A stretch of 61,151 nucleotides of DNA from CAZRZN01 sp964604565 (GTDB lineage Bacteria > Pseudomonadota > Alphaproteobacteria > Rhodobacterales > Rhodobacteraceae), in contig CAZRZN010000003.1 of NCBI GenBank assembly GCA_964604565.1, positions 1 to 61,151 on the forward strand, read 5' to 3'. Made by a program: the position numbers and the translations under genes. How positions within the stretch are numbered: position 1 is the stretch's first letter; each line of letters starts with the position of its first letter. Below are positions 16,284-25,316 of the stretch, piece after piece. The notes beneath the pieces are model-generated. The model made no database searches, had not been told where the DNA came from, and saw only the letters and a program-made list of their open reading frames with translations.

Positions 16284-17447
16284 ATGTTGCGCGATCTCTA
16301 TCTCAGCCGTGGGCCCGTGGCGGGTTTTGTGGCCGTGGGCCTCTACTGGGGGGCCTTTGCGGCGCTTGTGCCTGATCTGAAACCGCAGGTGGGCCTGTCG
16401 GACGGCGGGTTTGGTCTGGCGATGCTTGTCTCGGCCATTGGCGCGGTTCTGGCCATGTGGCTGGCGCCTTTGGCGCAGGCCCGTCTCGGGGTTCGGGATC
16501 TGCCGATCCTTGCCGTATGCATGGCGACAGCCTTTCTCTTGCCCGGACTCAGCACTGGCGGCATCGGTTTCGCCCTTGCGATGATGGCAGCGGCCATGAC
16601 GTCCGGGACGCTGGACGTGGTGATGAATGCGCGCTTGTCGCTGCTGGAGGAACAGAGCCGCCGGTCCCTGATGAATCTCAACCACGGTTTGTTTTCAGTG
16701 GCCTACGCGGTATCGGCGCTATGCACCGGCCTCGCGCGTGAGGCCGGTTGGTCGCCCATGATGGTCTTTGCCGCGCTGGCCGTGCCGACCTTGCTGCTCT
16801 GCGTGCAAATGCTGCGGGCGCCGGTCATCGAGGCACCGCGCAATGCAGATGCGCCGCCCTCGGCACCGTTGTCATGGGTGCTGATCGCTCCGCTGGGCGT
16901 CATCGTGATGCTGGCGTTCCTTGCGGAACAGGGGACCGAAGGGTGGTCCGCGCTGCATCTGGAGCGCGGTCTGGGCGCCGGGGCGGCGCAAGGTGCACTT
17001 GGACCCGCAATCCTTGGCTTCACGATGGCTGCGGGGCGGCTATCGGGGCAGGTCGTGGCGCAGCGGGTGTCAGAGGCGGTGGTGGTCCGAATCGCCGCCG
17101 TTCTGACCGCAGTGGGGGCTATCATGGCGGCATGGGCGCCCGGACTCGGCATGGCCTACCTTGGCTTCGGGGTGTTGGGGCTGGGCGTCTCCGTCGTCGC
17201 GCCGATTGCCTTTTCATGGACCGGGCGCCTCGTATCCTCGGAGTTCAAGGCTCAGGCGATCAGCCGGGTCGCGGTTCTGGGGTATGCCGGCTTCTTTGTC
17301 GGGCCACCGTTGATGGGCGGCTTGTCCGAAGGGCTCGGCCTTGCGGCCTCTTTCACCGTGGTGGGGGGGCTGATGCTTGCCATACCGCTGGTTCTGGTGC
17401 CCATGGTCCTGCGGGCAGACGCGACGGGCCTGCGCCGCCCGGCCTGA
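16284..17447 (+). CDS. MFS transporter
   Basis: About 387 residues with eleven to twelve hydrophobic helices, in the small MFS type resembling YbjJ/FucP-like carriers. The N-terminus is LYLSRGPVAGFVAVGLYWGAFAALVPDLKPQVGLSDGGFG; the central conserved NARLSLLEEQSRRSLMNLNHGLFSVAYA and the helix-8 region follow. I take ATG 16284 as the start; a TTG at 16200 would add 28 residues and neither has a clear ribosome site. It is divergent from rplY (about 170 bases). Substrate unknown. Confidence 0.88.
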   Translation: MLRDLYLSRGPVAGFVAVGLYWGAFAALVPDLKPQVGLSDGGFGLAMLVSAIGAVLAMWLAPLAQARLGVRDLPILAVCMATAFLLPGLSTGGIGFALAMMAAAMTSGTLDVVMNARLSLLEEQSRRSLMNLNHGLFSVAYAVSALCTGLAREAGWSPMMVFAALAVPTLLLCVQMLRAPVIEAPRNADAPPSAPLSWVLIAPLGVIVMLAFLAEQGTEGWSALHLERGLGAGAAQGALGPAILGFTMAAGRLSGQVVAQRVSEAVVVRIAAVLTAVGAIMAAWAPGLGMAYLGFGVLGLGVSVVAPIAFSWTGRLVSSEFKAQAISRVAVLGYAGFFVGPPLMGGLSEGLGLAASFTVVGGLMLAIPLVLVPMVLRADATGLRRPA

Positions 17448-17734
17448 CACCTGAAAGCTTCGGCGATCGGCGACGATCGGCTCCGACCGACCGTGGCGCA
17501 GCAAACATCGGCGTGCCCCTGCTTGATCATGACCAGATGGTGCGAGCGCGGTGGTCCTTTTGTTCCCTTGTCGCGGCCGTGCACCGCCACAGCGGTCCGC
17601 GTCCCGCTGGGCAACGGAATGCGCAGCGCGCCCACACGCATGAGAACGCCGGGACACGGCGGATACAAAGGCACATGTTCGGACGGGATCACGCCTGTCC
17701 GTGCCCCCGCCGGATCTGTCTCTCGCCTGTGGCC

Positions 17735-18898
17735 TCAGGTCCAGTCGCCGGAGAATCCCTTTGGCACCATCAGGATGTCACGGTCCACGCTTTCGATGTC
17801 GGTGTGTCCGCACAGGCCCATGGAATGATCCAGTTCCTTGTGAATGACCTCCAGCGCCTTTGTCACACCGGCCTGGCCCATCGCGCCCAGCCCGTAGATA
17901 TAGGCGCGCCCGATCCAGGATGCCTTGGCGCCCAGCGCCCGTGCCTTGAGCACGTCCTGCCCCGACCGCACGCCGCCATCCATATGGACCTCGATCTTGT
18001 CGCCGACCGCGTCCATGATCGGCTCCAGCGCGCGGATCGATGACAGTGCCCCGTCCAGCTGCCGCCCGCCGTGATTGGACACGACGATGGCGTCGGCGCC
18101 GACATTGCAGGCCTCCAGCGCGTCGCGCGGGTCCATGATCCCCTTGATGATGAGAGGGCCGTCCCACATCTTGCGAAACTCTCGGATGCGGTCCCAGTTC
18201 AACGACTGGTCAAAGGCTTCGGCGATCCAGCTGACCAGCGATGAGGGGTCCGTGACGCCCTTGGCATGGCCCACGATATTGCCGAAAAAGCGCCGCTTGG
18301 TCGACAGCATGCCCATGCCCCAGCCGACCTTGGTCATCATGTTCGCAACGGACGTGGGGGTCAGTTTGGGCGGGGCGGACAGGCCGTTCTTCAGATCCTT
18401 GTGTCGCTGGCCCATAAGCTGCAGGTCTACCGTTATCACGGCCGCCGAGCATTTCGCCTCTTTCGCGCGGTCAAAGAGGTTTTGCATGTAGGCGTCGTCC
18501 TTCAGCGTATAAACCTGCATCCAGAACGGCTTGGAAGTGTGTGACGCCACATCCTCTATCGAACAGATCGACATGGTCGAAAGGTTGTAGGGAACGCCGA
18601 ACTTTTCCGCGGCGCGCGCGGCGAGGATTTCACCGTCATAATGCTGCATCCCGGTCATGCCGACCGGGGCCAGCGCGACGGGCATGGACGCATCCTGCCC
18701 GATGATCTTCGTCGCCGTGGTCCGGCCTCCCATGTCCAGCGCCACGCGCTGCCGGAGGTAGAGGTCCTCAAAATCGGAAGAATTCTCGCGAAATGTCTGC
18801 TCTGACCAGCTTCCGGACTCACAATAGTCGTAAAACATTTTGGGAACGCGGCGGCGGTAGAGACGCTTGAGGTCCTCGATCTCGGTTATGACGGGCAT
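17735..18898 (-). CDS. FMN-dependent alpha-hydroxy-acid dehydrogenase (L-lactate dehydrogenase type)
   Basis: A 387-residue TIM-barrel flavoenzyme oxidising L-2-hydroxy acids, most likely L-lactate to pyruvate, passing electrons to the quinone pool. Visible elements: FYDYCESGSWSEQTFREN, LAPVGMTGMQ, the active-site SNHGGRQLDGA with the catalytic His, the FMN-phosphate loop VHMDGGVRSGQDVLKA and GRAYIYGLGAMGQAG. The start at 18896-18898 (MPVITEIEDLKRLYRRRVPKMF) matches the family N-terminus. An ATTGGT/ACCAAT inverted repeat lies 21 bases before the start. Glycolate or mandelate could be alternative substrates. Confidence 0.9.
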   Translation of the reverse strand: MPVITEIEDLKRLYRRRVPKMFYDYCESGSWSEQTFRENSSDFEDLYLRQRVALDMGGRTTATKIIGQDASMPVALAPVGMTGMQHYDGEILAARAAEKFGVPYNLSTMSICSIEDVASHTSKPFWMQVYTLKDDAYMQNLFDRAKEAKCSAAVITVDLQLMGQRHKDLKNGLSAPPKLTPTSVANMMTKVGWGMGMLSTKRRFFGNIVGHAKGVTDPSSLVSWIAEAFDQSLNWDRIREFRKMWDGPLIIKGIMDPRDALEACNVGADAIVVSNHGGRQLDGALSSIRALEPIMDAVGDKIEVHMDGGVRSGQDVLKARALGAKASWIGRAYIYGLGAMGQAGVTKALEVIHKELDHSMGLCGHTDIESVDRDILMVPKGFSGDWT

Positions 18899-18918
18899 GG
18901 CAGGGCACTTTCGCTGAA

Positions 18919-18941
18919 ATTGGTCAATTTCAATTACCAAT
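18919..18941. promoter_or_regulatory. ATTGGT-N11-ACCAAT inverted repeat before the lactate dehydrogenase gene
   Basis: Perfect 6-bp arms, 18919-18924 and 18936-18941, in an AT-rich patch directly upstream of the hydroxy-acid dehydrogenase start. TTGGT/ACCAA arms are typical of GntR-family (LldR/PdhR-like) operators, though the spacing here is wider than the usual 3 bases. No GntR gene is adjacent. Confidence 0.5.
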
Positions 18942-19131
18942 GGGCGGGGTTTTGTGCAATGCGACTTTGCGTCGTTCGTCCTTCTTCGGGATGCACGCCA
19001 TGCCATGACCCGACGACCGTCGCAGCGGCGCATGGGTGCGAAGCTGTCTGTTTCAGAGGATCGACGGACACGGGGCACAGGCCCGCATTCCCGGGCATTT
19101 GCCCCCATCCTGGGGTCGCTCGGCCGAAGGG

Positions 19132-19923
19132 TCAGGCGGAATGGGCGCCTTCCGCCAAGCCCGCCACGAAGGACAGCACTTCTTCCACCGACTTGCCGGC
19201 GGCAAGTTCCGCCACGATGGCGGACCCGACCACGCAGCCGTCGGCGACGGAGGCGATGGCGCGGCTGGTTTCCGGTGACCGGATCCCAAAGCCGACGATG
19301 ATCGGCAGATCGGTCTTGGCCTTGATGCGGGCGACCTCGGGGGCCACATCGGCCGCCTCTGCGGCGGCGGCGCCGGTGATCCCCGTGATCGAGACGTAAT
19401 AGACGAAACCGGATGTGTTTTGCAAAACCTTGGGCAGACGCTTGTCATCGGTCGTCGGTGTGGCGAGACGGATGAAGTTAAGACCGGCAGCCTGGGCGGG
19501 AATGCACAGTTCGTCGTCCTCTTCCGGGGGCAGATCGACAATGATCAGCCCGTCGATCCCGGCCTCGCGCGCTTGTTGCAGGAAGGTGTCGACGCCGCGC
19601 GAGTAGATCGGGTTGTAATATCCCATCAGGACAATCGGGGTCTCGTCATTCTCGGCCCGGAAATCGCGCACCATGTCCAGCGTCTTGTTCAGGGTCATGC
19701 CGCCTTCGAGCGCGCGCTGCCCGGCCAACTGAATTGTCGGTCCGTCGGCCATCGGGTCCGTGAAGGGCAGGCCCAGTTCGATCACGTCGACACCTGCATC
19801 GGGCAGGCCCTTCATGACGGCAAGCGAGGTCGCCACATCCGGGTCGCCCGCCATGATATAGGAAACGAAGGCTTTGCTCCCTTCCGATTTCAGCCGGTCG
19901 AAGGTGGATTCGATGCGTGTCAT
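19132..19923 (-). CDS. trpA: Tryptophan synthase alpha chain
   Basis: A 263-residue TIM-barrel enzyme that splits indole-3-glycerol phosphate into indole and glyceraldehyde-3-phosphate and channels indole to TrpB. Catalytic Glu is in VIELGLPFTDPMADGP and catalytic Asp in IIVDLPPEE; the phosphate-binding VGFGIRSPE and GSAIV segments are intact. Start ATG 19921-19923 has an AGGGAG site upstream. It is transcribed alone, in the opposite direction to trpB at 10.9 kb, and is divergent from ppk2. Confidence 0.96.
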   Translation of the reverse strand: MTRIESTFDRLKSEGSKAFVSYIMAGDPDVATSLAVMKGLPDAGVDVIELGLPFTDPMADGPTIQLAGQRALEGGMTLNKTLDMVRDFRAENDETPIVLMGYYNPIYSRGVDTFLQQAREAGIDGLIIVDLPPEEDDELCIPAQAAGLNFIRLATPTTDDKRLPKVLQNTSGFVYYVSITGITGAAAAEAADVAPEVARIKAKTDLPIIVGFGIRSPETSRAIASVADGCVVGSAIVAELAAGKSVEEVLSFVAGLAEGAHSA

Positions 19924-20077
19924 GCTGCTCTCCCTGCAAGGCTTTTGCCTCTTGCCGGATGTCCCGGAGAAAATCAATGGCAGCCGTTGGCGGCGCAGGT
20001 CGCGTGGTTTCTTGACCCACCGCAAAGACCGTGGCGCAGGGCAGTGGTAGCATCGGTCTCAGCAAAAAGGAGACCAC

Positions 20078-21028
20078 ATGCCGCCTCAGCTTCCCTCGCC
20101 GGATATTGCGTTGATCGACACCCCGCAAATCCCCGCCCCGCCGTCGGTGCAGCCATCGGCCCGCCAGCGGCGCCACCCGACCCCGGATGAGATCAGGCGG
20201 GCCTTCGAAAGTGGCGAATATCCCTATGAAAAGATGCTGACCCGCCGCGCCTACGAGCGGGAAAAGGCGCGGCTGCAAGCGGAATTGCTGAAGGTCCAGT
20301 TATGGGCGCAGGAGACCGGGCAGCGCTTCGTCCTGCTGTTCGAGGGGCGCGACGCCGCCGGGAAGGGCGGCACGATCAAGCGGTTCACCGAGCATCTGAA
20401 CCCACGCGCCGCGCGGGTCGTGGCGCTGAACAAGCCGACCGAAGTCGAGCAGGGGCAATGGTATTTCCAGCGCTATGTCGAACACCTGCCGACTTCGGGG
20501 GAAATCGTCCTCTATGACCGGTCCTGGTACAATCGCGCAGGGGTGGAGCGTGTGATGGGCTTTTGCGAGCCCAACGAATATCTGGAGTTCATGCGTCAGG
20601 CGCCCCAACTGGAACGGATGCTGGTCCGTTCGGGGATCCAGCTCTACAAATACTGGTTTTCCGTGACGCGGGACGAACAGAAAAGACGCTTTGTCAGCCG
20701 TGAGACCGATCCGCTGAAGCAATGGAAGTTGTCACCCATCGACAAGGCGAGCCTCGGCCGTTGGGATGACTACACAGAGGCCAAGGAAGCCATGTTCTTT
20801 TACACGGACACGGCCGATGCGCCGTGGACCGTGGTCAAGTCGGACGACAAGAAGCGCGCGCGTCTGAACTGCATGCGGCATTTCCTGTCGACGCTGGATT
20901 ATCCGGACAAGGATCCCAAGGTCGCCAAGGCACCGGATCCGCTGATCGTGGGCGGGGCGCGTCATGTGATCCAGCGCTCAACCCATATCCTGGGCAAGGC
21001 TCTGCACCCGGAGACACGCAAGACGTAG
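20078..21028 (+). CDS. ppk2: Polyphosphate kinase 2
   Basis: A 316-residue PPK2-family P-loop kinase that transfers phosphate between polyphosphate and nucleoside diphosphates. Walker A is FEGRDAAGKGG (residues 88-98), the Walker B-like motif is LYDRSWYNRAGVE (Asp147), and the lid region carries the basic KRRFVSRETDPLKQWKLSPID. The N-terminal 30 residues are Pro-rich and probably disordered. The single-domain length fits class I PPK2, which commonly favours making ATP or GTP from polyphosphate; this is family knowledge. AAAAGGAG precedes the ATG. Confidence 0.94.
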   Translation: MPPQLPSPDIALIDTPQIPAPPSVQPSARQRRHPTPDEIRRAFESGEYPYEKMLTRRAYEREKARLQAELLKVQLWAQETGQRFVLLFEGRDAAGKGGTIKRFTEHLNPRAARVVALNKPTEVEQGQWYFQRYVEHLPTSGEIVLYDRSWYNRAGVERVMGFCEPNEYLEFMRQAPQLERMLVRSGIQLYKYWFSVTRDEQKRRFVSRETDPLKQWKLSPIDKASLGRWDDYTEAKEAMFFYTDTADAPWTVVKSDDKKRARLNCMRHFLSTLDYPDKDPKVAKAPDPLIVGGARHVIQRSTHILGKALHPETRKT

Positions 21029-21163
21029 AACTTGCCGCGCTGAATTCTGCATGGGGCGCACCAACCGGGTGCCCCCGTGCTCTTTGCGCATTCTCGGATG
21101 CAGCTTGCGTTGGGACGGATGTTGCGGCCTTCGTATCAGGTAGCGGGTGAGTATGGCCCGTTT

Positions 21164-21479
21164 CTACGACCCGCGCGGGTCTTCGGGCGCCATAGCTTCA
21201 ATGACCTTAAGGGCTGCATGCTGTTCTTCCGGCGCAAGTGCTGTGAACACCACCAGAATACGATCCAGACGTGGAGACCGGCCCAAAAGCGACGCGATAT
21301 CAATACTCACCGCTCCCGCAACCCGATCATTCATTCTAAAATTGGGCTTCGCGTCTCCGCGCTCGATTTTTAGCAATCATTCCCTGACTGCATCCGCCCA
21401 ATTCCGCAAGCTGAACTTGCGACACCCGCTTTGACCTTCGGAGGTTTTTCAAGTTCTTAACACCCGTATTTTGGTTTAC
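21164..21479 (-). pseudogene. XRE/Cro-CI-family regulator broken by a +1 frameshift
   Basis: The minus strand encodes NLKNLRRSKRVSQVQLAELGGCSQGMIAK, a textbook XRE helix-turn-helix, but the frame then fails. Dropping one T from the five-T run at 21366-21370 restores KIERGDAKPNFRMNDRVAGAVSIDIASLLGRSPRLDRILVVF and a normal end, EQHAALKVIEAMAPEDPRGS, stopping at 21164. Both halves together make a ~95-residue single-domain repressor. No standard ATG or GTG start fits; a TTG at 21450-21452 or a GTA at 21477-21479, possibly a lost GTG, are the nearest candidates. So it is either a decayed gene or a homopolymer sequencing error. Confidence 0.75.
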
Positions 21480-21739
21480 TTGGGGCCCTACTGCTATCCC
21501 CTTTAGGTGGATATTCGACGTGATGAAGGTCTTTTCTGGAGCGTTCGTGGATCCGGCGACCGGGTCGTCCCAGCGCTGCGGAGACGCGCAAGGAGACTTG
21601 TAAAGACAGCTGGAATGTTCGGGACCGGCAGGAAATATCGGGCGCTCACCCTTCGTCCGTGACCGACGCCCACGGCGCGATGCCAAGGCTGTGGCCTGTG
21701 CCCTTGCCACCCGTCAAGGCGGCCTCTAAGGGGCAAAGC

Positions 21740-23110
21740 ATGACACAGCATACCAGTTACTTGGAGCATACGCGCGCCGTTCTGCGCCTTGGTCTGCCGT
21801 TGATCGGAGGGCATCTTGCGCTGTTCGCGATCAATCTGACCGACACGTTGATGATGGGCTGGTATGGCGTGCCGGAACTGGCTGCGTTGACACTGGCTGG
21901 GTCGTTCTTTTTCACGCTTGTGCTTTTCGGATCCGGTTTTGCCTGGGCCATCATGCCGATGGTCGCCACCTTCGCCGCCCGTGGGGATGAGGTCCAGGTG
22001 CGTCGGTCCACGCGCATGGCGCTCTGGCTGTCCACACTCTATTTCCTCGCGACATTGCCGATCCTTTGGTTTTCCGCGCCGGTTTTGCGGGTTTTGGGCC
22101 AGACGGAGGAAATCGCCGCCTTGTCGCAGGTCTATCTGCGTATTGCCGGTCTCGGGATGTTGCCGGCGCTGGGCGTCATGACGCTGAAAAGCTATCTTGC
22201 CGGCTTGGAGCATACCCGGGTTGTCCTCTGGATCACCGTGGCCGCGGCTGTAGCGAATGTTTTCGCGAACTATGCGTTGGTGTTCGGCAACTGGGGCGCG
22301 CCGGAACTGGGGATCGCGGGGGCTGCGCTTGCCTCCCTGATCGTGCAGCTTGTGTCGCTGGTGCTTGTGGTCGCCTATGCGGTGCGCGTTCTGCCGCAAC
22401 ACACACTCTTCATTCGGTTCTGGCGGCCGGATTGGGACATGTTCGGACAGGTTTTTCGGCTGGGCTGGCCGATCGGATTGACAACACTGGCCGAGGCGAG
22501 CCTTTTTGCCGGGTCGGCGGTGTTGATGGGATGGCTCGGGACGGTTCAGCTGGCCGCGCATGGAGTGGCCATTCAGGTCGCGACGGCGGCCTTCATGATC
22601 CAGATCGGCCTGTCGAACGCGGCCACCGTGCGGGCGGGCACGGCGCTGGGGCGCGGCGATGTCGACCATCTGCATCGTGGCGCGCGGGTGGTCGCCGCGC
22701 TGGGTGCCGTGACCGTGGCCCTGACCGTCGCGTGTTTCCTGATCATCCCGGAGACCCTGCTGAGCGCCTTCATCGATCCGGCGGACCCGGATCGCGAGAC
22801 GATCATCGCCGTGGGGAAGGGGCTGTTGGTGATGGCGGCGCTGTTTCAGGCGGTGGATGCGGCGCAGGTGATCCATATCGGCCTGCTGCGCGGCCTGCAC
22901 GATACCCGCGTGCCGATGATCATGGCGGGCATCGCCTATTGGGTGGTGGGCATGCCCTGCGCGTGGATCTTCGGCTTTGCCCTCGATTGGGGCGGGGAGG
23001 GGATCTGGTTCGGACTGGTGGTCGGGCTGTCCGTCGCGGCGGCGTTGATGATGCGGCGTTTCTGGATGCGAAGCCCGGACATCGTGGCGCGCGCGGCTTT
23101 GCCGGCCTGA
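21740..23110 (+). CDS. MATE-family efflux transporter, NorM-like
   Basis: A 456-residue inner-membrane exporter with twelve hydrophobic segments in two halves. Characteristic stretches are LGLPLIGGHLALFAINLTDTLMMGWYG (helix 1), QVYLRIAGLGMLPALGVMTLKSYLAGLEHTR and GLSNAATVRAGTALGRGD. It belongs to the NorM branch (Na+/H+-coupled export of cationic compounds), distinct from the DinF-like protein at 9488. The start MTQHTSYLEHTRAVLRL at 21740 has a GGGG-rich ribosome site; an upstream in-frame ATG at 21659 is not needed. Monocistronic; substrate unknown. Confidence 0.9.
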   Translation: MTQHTSYLEHTRAVLRLGLPLIGGHLALFAINLTDTLMMGWYGVPELAALTLAGSFFFTLVLFGSGFAWAIMPMVATFAARGDEVQVRRSTRMALWLSTLYFLATLPILWFSAPVLRVLGQTEEIAALSQVYLRIAGLGMLPALGVMTLKSYLAGLEHTRVVLWITVAAAVANVFANYALVFGNWGAPELGIAGAALASLIVQLVSLVLVVAYAVRVLPQHTLFIRFWRPDWDMFGQVFRLGWPIGLTTLAEASLFAGSAVLMGWLGTVQLAAHGVAIQVATAAFMIQIGLSNAATVRAGTALGRGDVDHLHRGARVVAALGAVTVALTVACFLIIPETLLSAFIDPADPDRETIIAVGKGLLVMAALFQAVDAAQVIHIGLLRGLHDTRVPMIMAGIAYWVVGMPCAWIFGFALDWGGEGIWFGLVVGLSVAAALMMRRFWMRSPDIVARAALPA

Positions 23111-23304
23111 CGTCGGCACCCTCGGCCCACTGCGGCGGATGTGCCGTGTGATGCGCTTTCCCATCCCCACGCGAGCTATTGAGAAAACCGGGGGTATTCC
23201 CCCATTGAGTGCGCCGGGGCAGACTGTTTTACTGCGGGGATCCGGGTCGCCCGAAGGCTGTGCGACACTGACGGACCGCTCGACACTTTTCAGGAGAGGG
23301 AATT

Positions 23305-23703
23305 ATGGACGCAACCATGGACAAAACGACGCCGGCGGGGAACTACACCCGCAAGGTGGGTATGGTCGAAGCCTTCAAGCTTTTCTTTACCAATTATCTG
23401 AATTTCGAGGGGCGCTCGAACCGCGGCGAATACTGGTGGGCCTTTCTTGCCATCATCATCGTTTCGCTGGTGCTGGGCGTCATCGACGGCATGCTGACGG
23501 CCGGAGGCGGCATTCCGATCCTTGGAACGATCTTTTCGCTGGCCACGCTGGTTCCCGGGATCGCGCTGGGGGTCCGCCGCCTGCATGATATCGACAAGTC
23601 GGGCTGGCTGATGTTGCTCGCTTTCATCCCGGTCATCGGCTTTCTGGTCCTGATCTACTTTTTCGTTCAGCCGCCGACACCGGGGCCAAACCGCTTCGGA
23701 TGA
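23305..23703 (+). CDS. DUF805 small membrane protein
   Basis: A 132-residue inner-membrane protein. The DUF805 signature is complete: NYLNFEGRSNRGEYWWAFL before the first membrane helix, GVRRLHDIDKSGWLMLL before the last, and a C-terminal GPNRFG. Three to four hydrophobic segments. The ATG at 23305 has AGGAGAGGG upstream; a second Met four codons in is possible. Function unknown for the family. It is transcribed alone, with a GGGGG-TATT-CCCCC inverted repeat at 23190-23203 upstream. Confidence 0.88.
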   Translation: MDATMDKTTPAGNYTRKVGMVEAFKLFFTNYLNFEGRSNRGEYWWAFLAIIIVSLVLGVIDGMLTAGGGIPILGTIFSLATLVPGIALGVRRLHDIDKSGWLMLLAFIPVIGFLVLIYFFVQPPTPGPNRFG

Positions 23704-23841
23704 TCCCATCCCGCCGTCACGGCGCCTGCCCTTGATTGCCGTCTGTGGCAGGGCCGTGCCGTGGCCACCCGCGTCTGGCGGGTTGCACCCTTTCGCAGGC
23801 CCGCATAGAAGCAGCGCGTCACGCATCAAGGAGGGTGTCGC

Positions 23842-24939
23842 ATGGGCTTTCGGATGGGAATCGTGGGGCTGCCCAACGTGGGCAAGTCGACTCTGTTCAA
23901 CGCGTTGACCAGAACGGCCGCCGCACAAGCGGCGAATTTTCCCTTCTGCACGATCGAGCCGAATGTCGGCGACGTGGCCGTGCCCGATGCACGGCTGGAC
24001 CAGTTGGCCGACATCGGCAAGTCGGCACAGATCATCCCGACGCGCATGACCTTCGTGGATATCGCGGGCCTCGTGAAGGGCGCGTCCAAGGGGGAGGGGC
24101 TGGGCAACCAGTTTCTTGCCAACATCCGCGAGACGGACGCCATTGCCCATGTGCTGCGCTGCTTCGAGGATGAGGATGTCACGCATGTGGACGGACGTGT
24201 GGATCCCGTGGCCGATGCCGAGACGATCGAGACGGAACTGATCATCGCCGACATGGAAAGCATCGAAAAGCGCCTGCAAAACATCGTGCGCAAGGTGCGC
24301 GGCGGCGACAAGGAGGCGATGCAGCAGGAGCGGTTGATGAAGGCTGCCCTTGCCCTGCTGGAAGAGGGCAAGCCCGCACGCCTGCTGGAGGTCGATGCCG
24401 AAGATGCAAAAGCATGGAAGATGCTTCAGCTTCTGACCTCGAAACCGGTGCTCTATGTCTGCAACGTCGACGAGGCCGAAGCCGGGACAGGGAACGCGCT
24501 GTCCGAAAAGGTGGCGGAAATGGCGGCCGCGCAGGGCAACGCGCATGTCGTGATCTCCGCCAAGATCGAGGAAGAGATCAGCCAGCTTGACGCGGATGAG
24601 GCGGCAGAGTTTCTGGCGGAACTCGGACTGGAGGAGGCCGGGCTCGACCGGCTCATCCGCGCGGGCTATGACCTGCTGGACCTGCAGACCTATTTCACCG
24701 TTGGCCCGAAGGAGGCGCGAGCCTGGACGATCCGTCGCGGGACGTCCGCGCCGCAGGCCGCCGGCGTGATCCACGGTGACTTCGAACGCGGGTTCATCCG
24801 CGCCGAAACCATCGCCTTCGACGATTTTGTCGCCTGCAACGGCGAAGCTGGCGCCAAGGAATCGGGCAAGATGCGTGCGGAGGGAAAGGCCTATCTGGTC
24901 AAGGACGGCGACGTCCTGCATTTCCTTTTCAACACCTGA
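23842..24939 (+). CDS. ychF: Redox-regulated ATPase YchF (Obg-family)
   Basis: A 365-residue P-loop protein associated with ribosomes and stress translation control. G1 is GLPNVGKST (residues 9-17) and G3 is VDIAGLVKGASKGEGLG. The G4 motif is NVDE instead of NKxD, the change that makes YchF bind ATP rather than GTP. The helical coiled-coil insert (EKRLQNIVRKVRGGDKEAMQQERL) and the C-terminal TGS domain (TYFTVGPKEARAWTIRRGTSAPQAAGVIHGDFERGFIRAE) are complete. Transcribed alone; not next to pth as in enterobacteria. Confidence 0.97.
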   Translation: MGFRMGIVGLPNVGKSTLFNALTRTAAAQAANFPFCTIEPNVGDVAVPDARLDQLADIGKSAQIIPTRMTFVDIAGLVKGASKGEGLGNQFLANIRETDAIAHVLRCFEDEDVTHVDGRVDPVADAETIETELIIADMESIEKRLQNIVRKVRGGDKEAMQQERLMKAALALLEEGKPARLLEVDAEDAKAWKMLQLLTSKPVLYVCNVDEAEAGTGNALSEKVAEMAAAQGNAHVVISAKIEEEISQLDADEAAEFLAELGLEEAGLDRLIRAGYDLLDLQTYFTVGPKEARAWTIRRGTSAPQAAGVIHGDFERGFIRAETIAFDDFVACNGEAGAKESGKMRAEGKAYLVKDGDVLHFLFNT

Positions 24940-25316
24940 CACCACGGCGCCCCAGCTGGGACGTCTCACCGATTTTTCAGGCGGGAGCGGTGCCGCGGCG
25001 GGGTTTCAAGGCTTTGCCCAAGGCCAATATCGGCCCGGCCTGTGGCGCGCGGTTGCCGGGGAGGTGCGCCGCTCTGGCACAGTTTCATTGCAAATCCTGT
25101 GCTACGCGACGTGCATCCAACCTGCGCATGGTCAGGGCATTTGCCTTATATTTGGGCGATTTCTATGACATGCCTTGCATGATTGGCAAGTTAGTTGAGA
25201 ATGCCTCGCAAGAGCATTGACTTTTGCGAATTGGTCGCAATATAACACCGGGAATTGAGGGATGCGCGCCGGGATTCTGTCCGGACCGCTGGACAAGTTC
25301 GGGAGAAAATGAACCC
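24940..25316. other. Intergenic region upstream of the metal ABC operon
   Basis: About 377 bases without a gene. The promoter and operator of the metal transporter operon lie at 25217-25246. The 25136-25230 stretch is clearly AT-richer than its surroundings. The leader between the -10 and the start (about 70 bases) shows no obvious riboswitch. Confidence 0.6.
25217..25246 (+). promoter_or_regulatory. Sigma70-type promoter with Fur-family-like operator in the spacer
   Basis: TTGACT (25217-25222) and TATAAC (25241-25246) are separated by 18 bases. The spacer contains TTGCGA-ATTGG-TCGCAA (25224-25240), with perfect 6-bp arms. A repressor bound there would block RNA polymerase. The position before a Mn/Zn-type ABC operon fits Mur (Fur-family manganese regulator) or Zur control; which one cannot be told from the site alone. 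Confidence 0.75.

Noticed and set aside
23190..23203. GGGGG-TATT-CCCCC inverted repeat before the DUF805 gene
   Set aside because: Too short and simple to assign; noted in the DUF805 entry only.
21503..24969. Two ~555-codon minus-strand frames opposite the NorM-like and ychF genes
   Set aside because: Composition (His/Arg/Gln-rich) and lack of motifs identify them as mirror frames of the real genes.
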